64,000 nucleotides of DNA from NCBI RefSeq assembly GCF_039975415.1, contig NZ_JBDWHD010000009.1; one strand, 5' to 3'. Shown here piece by piece: positions 9,140 to 16,853 of this stretch. A program made the translations under genes and the position numbers. The notes beneath the pieces were generated by a model. It did no database searches and was not told the DNA's origin. It saw nothing but the letters and a program-made list of their open reading frames with translations. The stretch comes from Ascidiaceihabitans sp039975415 (GTDB lineage Bacteria > Pseudomonadota > Alphaproteobacteria > Rhodobacterales > Rhodobacteraceae). Positions within the stretch are counted from its first letter, which is position 1, and each line of letters opens with the position of its first letter.

Positions 9140-9598
9140 ATGAAACCACTACTTCCCCTTGTTTTAACAGGCTTATTCGCATTTCCGCTCTTTGCGGAAG
9201 ATACCCAGGACACGCAAAATTCGGACGTGTTCGACAGCGTAGAAACAAAAGACTTGTCACAATTTGTCTGGAAAAAGCGGCCCGTCGTGGTCTTTGCGGA
9301 CAACGAAGCAGACCCGCGCTTTATCGAACAGCTCGAGTTGTTGCGTGAAGGCGAAGCCGATTTGGCAGACCGCGATGTGGTTGTGTTGCTGGACACAGAT
9401 CCTGCGGCCAGGTCCGACCTTAGACTGAAATTGCGCCCACGCGGCTTCATGCTTGCGATTATCGGGAAAGATGGCGGCATCAAGCTGCGCAAGCCATTCC
9501 CGTGGGACGTTCGTGAAATCACCCGCAGCATCGACAAAATGCCAATGCGCAAGCGCGAAGTCCGCGAGCAAAAAGAGGCCGCAGCCACAGACGGGTGA
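9140..9598 (+). CDS. DUF4174-like exported protein
   Basis: The 152-aa product starts at the ATG preceded by GGAG 6 nt upstream. A signal peptide (MKPLLPLVLTGLFAFPLFA) is followed by an acidic linker and a compact thioredoxin-like alpha/beta segment: RPVVVFADNEADPRF, VVVLLDTDPAARSDLR, RGFMLAIIGKDGGIKLRKP. The last part corresponds to the DUF4174 pattern. The CXXC pair of redox thioredoxins is absent, so it is probably not an oxidoreductase. It is a lone plus-strand gene between minus-strand pccA and mcm-side genes. Confidence 0.75.
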   Translation: MKPLLPLVLTGLFAFPLFAEDTQDTQNSDVFDSVETKDLSQFVWKKRPVVVFADNEADPRFIEQLELLREGEADLADRDVVVLLDTDPAARSDLRLKLRPRGFMLAIIGKDGGIKLRKPFPWDVREITRSIDKMPMRKREVREQKEAAATDG

Positions 9599-9630
9599 AC
9601 CGCCTTTATGGGTTGCGGCCTATTCATGGG

Positions 9631-11676
9631 TTATTCGAACTCCATGATCACATCATCAACCGACAGGCTGTCGCCCGCCCCTGCGTTGATCTTTGTAACC
9701 ACGCCCTTCTTTTCGGCGCGTAGAATGTTTTCCATCTTCATGGCTTCGATCGTGCACAGCGCCTGGCCTTCTTGCACTTCGTCACCTTCGACAACATCCA
9801 GCTTCACAACCAGACCAGGCATCGGGCACAGCAACATCTTGGATGTGTCCGGAGGCAATTTTTCGGGCATTTTGCGTGCCAGCTCTGCCTGACGCGGCGT
9901 GCGAATGTGAACTTTAAGATCGGCACCACGCGCACGAATACGGAACCCGCCGCTTACCTTGCCGACTTTCAACACCAATGCAGTGCCATCCACCGTCATT
10001 TCTGCGATTTGGTCGCCAGGCGTCCATGCCCCCGACACACGCATCGCAGTGCCATCTTCGAAGGTGATGGTTGACCCGTCATGGTCCGCGTTGATCGCCA
10101 CGTCAAAAGACTGCCCTTGCACCGCAACATTCCAGTCAGAACCGACTTTGCGTTCGTGGTTGTCCATGCGCCCCGACACACGGGCGCGGCGAATTTCTGC
10201 AACGCGGTGCATGGCGGCTGTGGCGGCCCCGATCCGGCGGACGTCGGTGTCGGACAAAGTGACGCCTTCGAAACCATCAGGGTATTGTTCTTCGATGAAG
10301 GCTGTTGTCATTGTGCCGTCGATGAAAATCTGGTGATCCATCACAGCCGACAAAAACGGCAAGTTGTGACCGATGCCTTCAACCTCGAAGCTGTCAAGCG
10401 CCACACGCATCGCTTCGATCGCCTGATCGCGGGTTGGCGCCCATGTGCAAAGTTTGGCGATCATCGGATCGTAATACATGCTGATCTCGCCGCCTTCATA
10501 GACGCCGGTATCATTGCGCACAGCAACCGTGGCCGAGGGTGCATCGCCTTGCCATTTGTCGTTGTCCAGAAGCGGCCCTGCCGCTTGCTCCATCGGGGGG
10601 CGGTAGCGTGTCAGACGTCCGATGGACGGCAAGAACCCGCGATAAGGGTCTTCTGCATACAGGCGGTTTTCGATGGCCCAGCCCGTCAGCGTCACATCGT
10701 CTTGCGTGATGGTCAGCGCCTCACCATTGGCGACGCGGATCATCTGTTCGACCAAATCGACACCAGTGATCAATTCGGTGACAGGGTGTTCAACCTGCAA
10801 ACGCGTGTTCATCTCGAGGAAATAGAAGTTCTTGTCGCCGTCCACGATGAATTCAACCGTACCTGCGCTGGCGTAATCCACAGCCTGCGCCAAAGCGACG
10901 GCCTGTTCGCCCATGGCTTTGCGGGTCGCTTCATCCAGGAACGGCGAAGGCGCTTCTTCAACCACTTTCTGGTTGCGGCGCTGGATCGAACATTCGCGTT
11001 CACCCAAGTAGATGCCGTTACCGTGGCTGTCACACAGCACCTGAATTTCGATGTGGCGGGGCTGTGTGACAAACTTCTCAATGAAAATCCGATCATCGCC
11101 AAAGCTGTTGGCTGCTTCGTTTTTGGAGGATTGAAAGCCTTCGCGGGCCTCTTCGTCATTCCACGCGATGCGCATGCCTTTGCCACCGCCGCCGGCCGAC
11201 GCTTTGATCATGACCGGATAACCAACCTGGTTGGAAATTTTAACCGCGTCTTCTGCGTCCTCAATCAGCCCCATGTAACCCGGAACAGTGGATACGCCCG
11301 CATCCTGAGCGATCTTTTTGGATGTGATCTTGTCGCCCATCTTTTCAATTGCGCCAACGGGCGGGCCAACAAACGCCACGCCAGCGGCGTCCAGCGCTTC
11401 GGCGAATTTCGAGTTTTCGGACAAGAAACCATAGCCCGGATGCACAGCCTGCGCACCCGATGCCTTGATTGCTTCCATGACCTTGTCGATGACAATGTAG
11501 GACTGGTTGGCAGGCGGCGGGCCGATGTGGATGGCTTCGTCCGCCATTTGCACATGCAGGGCCTGCCGGTCGGCGTCGGAATAAATGGCAACCGTGGAAA
11601 TACCCATTTTTCGGGCTGTCTTGATGACGCGGCAGGCAATTTCGCCACGGTTGGCGATCAGGATCTTGTTGAACAT
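9631..11676 (-). CDS. pccA: Propionyl-CoA carboxylase alpha subunit (biotin carboxylase + BCCP)
   Basis: The 681-aa subunit carries out ATP-dependent carboxylation of biotin, then hands CO2 to the beta subunit. An N-terminal biotin carboxylase domain (MFNKILIANRGEIACRVI, glycine-rich KASAGGGGKGMRI, EMNTRLQVEHPVTE) spans about residues 1-450. A linker domain follows, then a biotinyl domain with the AMKMEN motif; the target lysine is at about residue 647. The size and the linker fit PccA rather than acetyl- or methylcrotonyl-CoA carboxylases. pccB lies 3.5 kb upstream behind small genes and a terminator, so pccA is probably transcribed from its own promoter. Confidence 0.96.
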   Translation of the reverse strand: MFNKILIANRGEIACRVIKTARKMGISTVAIYSDADRQALHVQMADEAIHIGPPPANQSYIVIDKVMEAIKASGAQAVHPGYGFLSENSKFAEALDAAGVAFVGPPVGAIEKMGDKITSKKIAQDAGVSTVPGYMGLIEDAEDAVKISNQVGYPVMIKASAGGGGKGMRIAWNDEEAREGFQSSKNEAANSFGDDRIFIEKFVTQPRHIEIQVLCDSHGNGIYLGERECSIQRRNQKVVEEAPSPFLDEATRKAMGEQAVALAQAVDYASAGTVEFIVDGDKNFYFLEMNTRLQVEHPVTELITGVDLVEQMIRVANGEALTITQDDVTLTGWAIENRLYAEDPYRGFLPSIGRLTRYRPPMEQAAGPLLDNDKWQGDAPSATVAVRNDTGVYEGGEISMYYDPMIAKLCTWAPTRDQAIEAMRVALDSFEVEGIGHNLPFLSAVMDHQIFIDGTMTTAFIEEQYPDGFEGVTLSDTDVRRIGAATAAMHRVAEIRRARVSGRMDNHERKVGSDWNVAVQGQSFDVAINADHDGSTITFEDGTAMRVSGAWTPGDQIAEMTVDGTALVLKVGKVSGGFRIRARGADLKVHIRTPRQAELARKMPEKLPPDTSKMLLCPMPGLVVKLDVVEGDEVQEGQALCTIEAMKMENILRAEKKGVVTKINAGAGDSLSVDDVIMEFE

Positions 11677-11716
11677 GTGCTGTCCCTTTTGATGTGAAAG
11701 GATGAACGCAAGCGAC

Positions 11717-11738
11717 CGCCCTGCATCGGCAGGGCGGG
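11717..11738. terminator. GC-rich 9-bp hairpin between small lipoprotein gene and pccA
   Basis: CCGCCCTGC and GCAGGGCGG are perfectly complementary around an ATCG tetraloop. No T-run follows on either strand, so it may be an attenuator, an RNA-stability hairpin in the pccA leader or a Rho-independent site of low efficiency. It lies about 40 nt upstream of the pccA start. Confidence 0.5.
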
Positions 11739-11779
11739 TCTTGCAGTGTTATATTGGCACGGCACAAGGCCGCGCGGCT

Positions 11780-11902
11780 TTAGTTGCTTGTTAGCGGCCC
11801 CAACAGGGATATGTCCCCGCGGCTGGATGCGTCTTGGGGCTGGGTACAACCGGCTGCACACAATAGTGCTGCAACCGCAAAAATGCTGGTTACTCGTTTC
11901 AT
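11780..11902 (-). CDS. Very small putative lipoprotein (40 aa)
   Basis: The product reads MKRVTSIFAVAALLCAAGC followed by a 21-residue tail ending SLLGPLTSN. It has a two-base-charged n-region, a hydrophobic core and a Cys at position 19 preceded by AAG, a near-lipobox with Ala instead of Leu at -3. A GAGG ribosome site lies 8 nt before the ATG. It is in the same direction as pccA and is the last small gene before it. The tail is too short to hold a domain; the role is unknown. Confidence 0.7.
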   Translation of the reverse strand: MKRVTSIFAVAALLCAAGCTQPQDASSRGDISLLGPLTSN

Positions 11903-11994
11903 AATATCTGCCTCGCTCAGGGGCTTTTAATTTTGCCCATTGAACCCAGTATACACGAGAATCTGCCTGAAATGTGGCAAAAGCACCTGACGCT

Positions 11995-12026
11995 AAAGAG
12001 AGTGATTTTTTCGCATCACTCTCTTT
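11995..12026. terminator. 11-bp perfect inverted repeat after 67-aa lipoprotein gene
   Basis: The arms AAAGAGAGTGA and TCACTCTCTTT enclose a 10-nt loop and sit 17 nt past the stop of the minus-strand 67-aa gene. The arms end in TTT on either strand, but no longer T-run follows. It probably terminates or protects the 3' end of that short mRNA. Confidence 0.6.
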
Positions 12027-12042
12027 GCAGCGCCAATAACGA

Positions 12043-12246
12043 TTAGCATTTGCCGGGATTGAGTTCGCAATACACGATGTTACCTGCAGCCCCGACGACG
12101 GCACCTGTCGCCAGGCTCCCACTTGTGACGGCCGCTGCGCCGGCGCCGATTGCACCACCCGCAAGCGCTTGCTCACCGATCGTGTCGCCACACGCGCCAA
12201 GCGCCAAGGCTGTTGCGCCCGCGATAATCCATTTTTGTACTGCCAT
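12043..12246 (-). CDS. Small glycine-zipper lipoprotein (67 aa)
   Basis: The protein begins MAVQKWIIAGATALALGACGD. The LGAC lipobox gives Cys19 as the lipidated residue. A glycine/alanine-rich stretch (GGAIGAGAAAVTSG, GAVVGAAGNIVYC) follows, typical of glycine-zipper segments that pack in membranes, and the chain ends in a CELNPGKC pair of cysteines. It is probably outer-membrane anchored. Similar small proteins are common in Rhodobacteraceae, but I know of no function. It is flanked by strong hairpins on both sides, so it looks like its own transcription unit. Confidence 0.8.
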   Translation of the reverse strand: MAVQKWIIAGATALALGACGDTIGEQALAGGAIGAGAAAVTSGSLATGAVVGAAGNIVYCELNPGKC

Positions 12247-12586
12247 TGCCGTGATCCTTTTTCTGTACGGTCTATAACGACCTTCAAATCACAAACTATG
12301 TTGGACGCAACATGGTTCCAATGCACAGGGCGCCATTGGGCAGCATTCCGCCAAATAATTGATTCAGAACGTAAAAAAACAGGCGACACGGTGCAGAACG
12401 CATCGTGCCGCCCATTAGGGGAAGGGGTACGGAAATGGTACACGACACGCACGTTTGTTTGGGGAACGCGTGCCGATAGGGCCATATTGCGCGTAGATTT
12501 TGCATCTGCCAAGCCGCTATTCTCGCGATGCGGGAAGTCGGCCAAGCTCCGCCGTTTTTGAGAATACATGCGCAACATCATGCCGA
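12247..12586. other. 340-nt stretch without a convincing gene
   Basis: Only a terminator-like hairpin (12373-12412) stands out. Short frames here either cross that hairpin or lack ribosome sites and family-like composition. The part nearest 12246 should hold the promoter of the 67-aa lipoprotein gene. Confidence 0.5.
12373..12412 (-). terminator. Strong Rho-independent terminator inside the pccB-pccA interval
   Basis: Read on the minus strand, GGCGGCACGATGC pairs with GCACCGTGTCGCC (13 bp, one mismatch and one G-U pair) around a 5-nt loop. It is followed by TG and seven T. It lies about 175 nt past the stop of the 115-aa gene, so it should end the transcript that starts at pccB and separate it from pccA. 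Confidence 0.8.
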
Positions 12587-12934
12587 TCAGCCCTCGAACG
12601 CTTCGGGAAAGGCCGCTTGTGCTGCGCTTTCGTCGATCACCAGCAAAGCTTCGTAGTCTTCCGGATCGAAGGGATCGGTGGCTGGCAGGATTTCGCGACC
12701 AAATAACCAAGACAACCGCCCGGCATCCAGATTGCCCCGTTCAAAGGGGTGTGGTCCAAAATGTTCCCACAATGCCTTCATGAATCCCGCGTCAGCGCGG
12801 CGGTCCGCCGGCTTGCGGTCACGTTTGCGTTCGCGGCGTGTGATTGCTGTCACCCCTTTGGGGTTTGCACGACGAATGATGAATTGGAAATCTGTCCCCG
12901 TTAGTCGGCCGGGAAAGCCGCGATGCTTCATCAT
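12587..12934 (-). CDS. Conserved hypothetical protein (115 aa)
   Basis: I do not recognise this family. The protein is soluble, with a basic N-terminal half (RRANPKGVTAITRRERKRDRK) and an acidic C-terminal half (DPFDPEDYEALLVIDES). It has no signal peptide and no membrane segment. It starts with two Met codons, so the start could be 12934 or 12931. The gene lies in the same direction as pccB and ahead of the strong terminator. Confidence 0.65.
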   Translation of the reverse strand: MMKHRGFPGRLTGTDFQFIIRRANPKGVTAITRRERKRDRKPADRRADAGFMKALWEHFGPHPFERGNLDAGRLSWLFGREILPATDPFDPEDYEALLVIDESAAQAAFPEAFEG

Positions 12935-13015
12935 AATGCCACCTCCGCATCAAAGAGGGTTGGCATGAATGTCAGGGTCAGGGCAGCCGCGAACGCCTGC
13001 CCTGTAGCAGTACGA

Positions 13016-13162
13016 TTACTTGTACTTGCCTGTGTATGTCGGTTCCTGGCTGATCGGCTCTGGATCAACCACGACAAATTCTTCGGCCTGCTGCTCACGC
13101 GCACAGGCAGCAACAACGGCGATAAAACCGAAGGTTGCCAGCAATTTGATGCTCTTTGACAT
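13016..13162 (-). CDS. Small lipoprotein (48 aa)
   Basis: The product starts MSKSIKLLATFGFIAVVAAC, with a good lipobox VAAC (Cys20), then a short tail EQQAEEFVVVDPEPISQEPTY ending GKYK. An AGGAGA ribosome site lies 5 nt before the ATG. The tail pattern (acidic VVVDPEPI, then a Tyr/Lys end) resembles small lipoproteins I associate with Rhodobacteraceae pcc loci, but that is from memory only. No function is assigned. It is in the same direction as its neighbours. Confidence 0.8.
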   Translation of the reverse strand: MSKSIKLLATFGFIAVVAACAREQQAEEFVVVDPEPISQEPTYTGKYK

Positions 13163-13376
13163 CTAAGTCTCCTGTCACTTTCAATAACTTGCAAAGACGC
13201 GAAATGCGCCCCCACTTCCTCTACCGAGGTCGGGCTCCGATTGGAATTCCCTTGGGGGATCATAGGCGAAAAGGTGCGAAAAAGATATCCACAGCCAGCC
13301 AATCGGCGGAGTTGTGTCTTCAAAGCCTCAAAAACCTGCCCACATAAGAAGTGAGCCGCAACATGTTGTGTATCCA

Positions 13377-13763
13377 TCAGAAAGCTTCCCAGATGCAGGC
13401 ATCATTTTGGACCCTATATGCCTCAAAAAATTGCGTGGCCTCTTGGTCCTGCACACCAAATTCAGTTTCACGGTCGCTCAGAGAAATCACAACCGTGTGT
13501 GGGTCTATGGCGTATTCGTTGGCGTAAGGCAGGGCTGCGGACGCACATAAATGGGCCATATCTATGCTTGCTGTGTCGTAATCCACACCGCCCCCGTCCC
13601 GCGCAATGGCCGGAGCCACATAGCGCATCCGCAGCCATGTCTGACCTTCCACCTTATCAATCAACGCATCAAAAAGCGTCACAGATTGGCCAGAAGGCAC
13701 ATCTTGCGCAACCGCCCCAGACCCTGCCAAACCCATCACCAAAGTTACAATGCGCAGCATCAT
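13377..13763 (-). CDS. Conserved secreted protein (128 aa)
   Basis: The protein has a signal peptide (MMLRIVTLVMGLAGSGAVAQ, cleavage likely at AVA-Q). The mature domain has an early SGQSVTLFDALIDKVEGQTWLRMRYV segment, two conserved-looking cysteines (LCASAALPYA, NDACIWEAF) and a DPHTVVISLSDRETEFG strand. I associate it with a Rhodobacteraceae family of unknown function; the exact family number is uncertain. The two cysteines could form a periplasmic disulfide. Its start overlaps the stop of the cupin gene by 4 nt. Confidence 0.75.
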   Translation of the reverse strand: MMLRIVTLVMGLAGSGAVAQDVPSGQSVTLFDALIDKVEGQTWLRMRYVAPAIARDGGGVDYDTASIDMAHLCASAALPYANEYAIDPHTVVISLSDRETEFGVQDQEATQFFEAYRVQNDACIWEAF

Positions 13764-14158
13764 GGCGCTGTCTCATCTTTGGTGGCGAAGTCGGCAGGTG
13801 CGATAATTTCGATCAGTTCCAGATCATCGGAATGGCGTACTTCGCGGTGCTTGATGCCGGGGGGCTGCAACACACAAGACCCTTCGCGCAACACGTGTTC
13901 GCCGGTGCCCTCGTATTCAAACACCACCCAGCCTTTGGTGACATAGACCATCTGGAAATCAAGGTCATGGCTGTGCCACGTCGCAGGGCTTTCCATACCC
14001 GGCACAGCACGAATGGCATGCGCCCCGAAATCGCCTTTGGTGGCCGCGCTGATGCCCAGATCGCGATATTCAAAGAAAGGCCGCAACCCTTTGCCTTCAA
14101 ATGCCCCATCATCGGCATGAGCGATGGAAAAGGCTTGGTTCTTCCAAAGCTGTGTCAT
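13760..14158 (-). CDS. Cupin-domain protein
   Basis: This 132-aa single-domain cupin has motif 1 in ATWHSHDLDFQMVYVTKGWVVFEYEG and motif 2 in GSCVLQPPGIKHREV. The His, His and Glu/His ligand positions are largely present, so metal binding is possible. I chose the ATG at 14158 because it forms an ATGA overlap with the upstream gene; the in-frame ATG at 14185 would lie inside that gene. The substrate is unknown. Confidence 0.8.
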   Translation of the reverse strand: MTQLWKNQAFSIAHADDGAFEGKGLRPFFEYRDLGISAATKGDFGAHAIRAVPGMESPATWHSHDLDFQMVYVTKGWVVFEYEGTGEHVLREGSCVLQPPGIKHREVRHSDDLELIEIIAPADFATKDETAP

Positions 14159-14601
14159 TGGTTTCCCTTTGCACATCGCAGCCAACGGGCGCGGTTTTTC
14201 GGATCATCCAGCACGGCCCCGACTTGTTCTGTCATATGGCGTGTGACACGTCCCGAAACACGTCCCCCCGCTTTCACATGCAGCCCCTCTGCCATGTGCG
14301 TGATCTGAACCACTGGCGAAAAACCACGCACATTTTGCAACTTACGCCACATGTCTTGGCGTATTTGATGGGCAAGACGAACAGGATGGGCGTTTGGGAA
14401 GATGGTACTGGCATCAAAATCAAACTGCGCAGGGTACCTACGGCATAGAACTGTCCGTTCACCCTCGCACAGCAGATACCAGCCGTTGACGGGCCGTATG
14501 CTCATGCTGCGCTTGCTATAATCCGCCCCCGACATGTGAATGCTCGCAGCCGCGAGCTGCTTTTTGCCCGATACGCCCTGAAATGCCTGCTGATCTTTCA
14601 T
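14155..14601 (-). CDS. Conserved hypothetical protein (148 aa)
   Basis: The family is not recognised. The protein is basic and soluble, without a signal peptide. It contains YSKRSMSIRPVNGWYLLCEGERTVLCRRY, rich in Cys and aromatic residues, and a GLHVKAGGRVSGRVTRHMTEQVG segment. It overlaps the cupin gene by 4 nt at one end and the secreted-protein gene by 4 nt at the other, so it belongs to a tightly coupled run of small genes downstream of pccB. Confidence 0.65.
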   Translation of the reverse strand: MKDQQAFQGVSGKKQLAAASIHMSGADYSKRSMSIRPVNGWYLLCEGERTVLCRRYPAQFDFDASTIFPNAHPVRLAHQIRQDMWRKLQNVRGFSPVVQITHMAEGLHVKAGGRVSGRVTRHMTEQVGAVLDDPKNRARWLRCAKGNQ

Positions 14602-15119
14602 CTGCTACTTTTCACAAGACAGCCACGCGTCAGGTATGCTTGGTTGGTGTCGTAGCCCATCTTGGTTACGATTTTCATCCGGCCGTCGGATGTCCGTACT
14701 ATTTTGCCATCTTTATCCTGTTCTACAATCTGATATGGCCTCTCTGAACCCCAACGCACGACAACAACCATGAAGGGGTTGCCGAAGGTTTCACCGGAAC
14801 CCAGAAATTGCCCCCTGTAGGTTTGACATAGTTCCTTGCCCAATTTCCGCGCATGGCGCTCTGAGTTTTTGGGCGGGCTTTTGACATTCACGATGTTAAC
14901 CACAACGACTGCAGCCTTCGATTGCGAAGAAAGCCGCGCGGCGGGTCCACCGCCAATCACGTAGCGTGTGCGGCTCAGAAAGTCTGATTTTGCCTCTGTC
15001 GCACACCCAACAAAACCATTTGAATATGTTGTCCGATCCGAACTCTTGCACGCAGCATCTGCTGCACCCGCAAAGGAGAACAGCAAACAACATGCGATAA
15101 AATGAAGTTTCAAATACAA
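14598..15119 (-). CDS. Putative secreted protein downstream of pccB (start uncertain)
   Basis: The open frame runs up to 15194, but its first part lies inside the pccB 3' end, so translation more likely starts at a TTG at 15119 or 15113. From there the protein opens with a signal-like LKLHFIACCLLFSFAGAADA and continues with a mature domain that has several cysteines (DAACKSSD, GCATEAK, LCQTYRG, RGCLVKSS). The role is unknown. It is spaced 10 nt from pccB and is the first small gene behind it. Confidence 0.55.
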   Translation of the reverse strand: MYLKLHFIACCLLFSFAGAADAACKSSDRTTYSNGFVGCATEAKSDFLSRTRYVIGGGPAARLSSQSKAAVVVVNIVNVKSPPKNSERHARKLGKELCQTYRGQFLGSGETFGNPFMVVVVRWGSERPYQIVEQDKDGKIVRTSDGRMKIVTKMGYDTNQAYLTRGCLVKSSR

Positions 15120-15129
15120 TTTACTGATC

Positions 15130-16662
15130 TCACAACGGAATGTTATCGTGCTTTTTCCAAGGCATCTGCTGCTTCTTGTTGCGCAGGGATGCAAAGGCGC
15201 GGCTGACCCGTTTGCGGGTTGAACGCGGCTGGATCACTTCGTCAATGAACCCGCGTTCGGCGGCAACAAACGGGTTGGCAAAGCGGTCTTCGTAGTCCGC
15301 CACATGCTCCGCTGTTTTCTCGGCATCACCAAGGTCAGCGCGGTGGATAATCTCAGTCGCCCCCTTGGCCCCCATCACTGCGATTTCGGCTGTGGGCCAC
15401 GCGTAGTTGAAATCAGAACGCAAATGCTTGGACGACATCACAACATAGGCACCGCCATAGGCTTTGCGCGTAATGACGGTGACTTTCGGCACTGTCGCTT
15501 CACCATAGGCAAACAGCAGTTTCGCACCGTGTTTAATCACACCGCGGTATTCTTGGGTAGTGCCCGGCAAGAAGCCCGGAACGTCGATCAGTGTCAGGAT
15601 TGGGATTTCAAACGCATCACAAAAGCGCACGAACCGCGCAGCCTTACGCGAGCTGTCGATGTCCAGAACCCCTGCCAAAACCATCGGCTGGTTGGCCACG
15701 ACACCCACGGTGCGCCCCTCAAGACGGATGAAGCCGGTGATGATGTTCTTGGCGAACTCTTCCTGAATTTCGTAAAAATCGCCCTCGTCCGCCAGCTTCA
15801 GGATCAATTCCTTCATGTCGTAAGGCGTGTTGGGGTTGTCTGGTACAAGCGTGTCCAGAGATGCCTCAACCCGGCCCGGTTCATCAAAGAACGGACGCAC
15901 GGGGGGTTTTTCACGGTTGTTCAGCGGCAGGAAGTCAACAAGGCGGCGCACTTCGGCCAATGCCTCCACGTCGTTTTCAAACGCCGCATCCGCAACAGAG
16001 GATTTCTTGGTGTGGGTCGATGCCCCGCCCAATTCTTCGGCGGTGACCACTTCGTTCGTGACGGTTTTCACCACGTCAGGACCAGTGACAAACATGTAAG
16101 AGCTGTCTTTGACCATAAAGATGAAGTCGGTCATGGCGGGCGAATAAACGGCCCCACCGGCGCATGGCCCCATGATCACGGAAATCTGTGGCACCACACC
16201 GGACGCCATGATGTTGCGCTGAAACACTTCACCGTAGCCCGCAAGCGAATCCACGCCTTCCTGAATACGCGCACCACCGGAATCGTTGATGCCGATGACG
16301 GGTGCGCCATTTTGCATCGCCATGTCCATGATTTTGCAGATTTTCATCGCATGTGTGGCCGAAACGGAGCCGCCTAGAACCGTGAAATCCTGGCTGAACA
16401 CATAGACCATGCGGCCATTGATGGTGCCCCACCCCGTGACAACGCCATCGCCCGCAGGCTTTTGTTTTTCCATGCCAAAATCGGTGCAACGGTGCGTGAC
16501 GAACATGTCGAACTCTTCGAAAGACCCCTCATCCACCAAAAGATCAATCCGTTCACGGGCCGTTAACTTGCCTCGTCCATGTTGCGCATCAAGACGCTTT
16601 TGGCCTCCGCCCAGACGGGCGGCCTCGCGGCGATCATTTAACTCGGTCAGAATATCTTTCAT
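15130..16662 (-). CDS. pccB: Propionyl-CoA carboxylase beta subunit (carboxyltransferase)
   Basis: The 510-aa carboxyltransferase moves the carboxyl group from biotin on PccA to propionyl-CoA, giving methylmalonyl-CoA. The crotonase-like halves are visible: GVVTGWGTINGRMVYVFSQDFTVLGGS and DSGGARIQEGVDSLAGYGE in the first, and VPGFLPGTTQEYRGVIKHGAKL with YGGAYVVMSSKHL in the second. The length and motifs are those of PccB. The upstream region carries TTTGCAAA repeats suited to PccR control. Small genes follow in the same direction until the 12.4-kb terminator. Confidence 0.96.
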   Translation of the reverse strand: MKDILTELNDRREAARLGGGQKRLDAQHGRGKLTARERIDLLVDEGSFEEFDMFVTHRCTDFGMEKQKPAGDGVVTGWGTINGRMVYVFSQDFTVLGGSVSATHAMKICKIMDMAMQNGAPVIGINDSGGARIQEGVDSLAGYGEVFQRNIMASGVVPQISVIMGPCAGGAVYSPAMTDFIFMVKDSSYMFVTGPDVVKTVTNEVVTAEELGGASTHTKKSSVADAAFENDVEALAEVRRLVDFLPLNNREKPPVRPFFDEPGRVEASLDTLVPDNPNTPYDMKELILKLADEGDFYEIQEEFAKNIITGFIRLEGRTVGVVANQPMVLAGVLDIDSSRKAARFVRFCDAFEIPILTLIDVPGFLPGTTQEYRGVIKHGAKLLFAYGEATVPKVTVITRKAYGGAYVVMSSKHLRSDFNYAWPTAEIAVMGAKGATEIIHRADLGDAEKTAEHVADYEDRFANPFVAAERGFIDEVIQPRSTRKRVSRAFASLRNKKQQMPWKKHDNIPL

Positions 16663-16679
16663 CGTCAGCCCCGTTCATG

Positions 16680-16691
16680 GAATTCGAATTC
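16680..16691. repeat. 12-bp perfect palindrome GAATTCGAATTC
   Basis: The palindrome lies 18 nt upstream of the pccB start codon, in its leader. It contains two EcoRI-like GAATTC units sharing a centre. No known regulator is implied; it may be chance. Confidence 0.3.
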
Positions 16692-16744
16692 ATTTGGGTT
16701 GTTTTATCAAGGAGCATGGGCAGATCACAGCCTCTTTCCGCAAA

Positions 16745-16792
16745 TTTGCAAATACTATTCCGTCAATCTTTTGCAAATTGCAAAACTGCAAA
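16745..16792. promoter_or_regulatory. PccR (ScfR-type) operator cluster upstream of pccB
   Basis: The cluster holds TTTGCAAA at 16745-16752 and again at 16770-16777. The second runs directly into TTGCAAA-A-CTGCAAA at 16778-16792. The span 16769-16785 is a palindrome apart from its centre base. These match the TTTGCAAA-type half sites I recall for PccR of Rhodobacter sphaeroides. They sit between divergent pccB and the MFS gene, so either or both could be controlled. Confidence 0.8.
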
Positions 16793-16853
16793 TAGTGAAC
16801 TGTTCCGTTCGGTTCATATAGACAACCCACAGCACGAGGCCTAGCTGTTAACC

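Noticed and set aside
10081..11697. 538-codon open frame antisense to pccA, and similar long frames opposite mcm (6832-7830) and pccB (15304-16377)
   Set aside because: They mirror highly expressed minus-strand genes with strong codon bias. Their translations show His/Arg/Phe-rich composition without domains or ribosome sites.
12296..12505. 69-codon minus-strand frame in the gap between small lipoprotein genes
   Set aside because: It runs through the strong terminator hairpin at 12373-12412 and lacks a ribosome site and family-like composition.
13187..13196. ACTTGCAAAG, a partial PccR-like box upstream of the 48-aa lipoprotein gene
   Set aside because: It is a single imperfect half site without the paired TTGCAAA-N-CTGCAAA unit seen at pccB and pccR.
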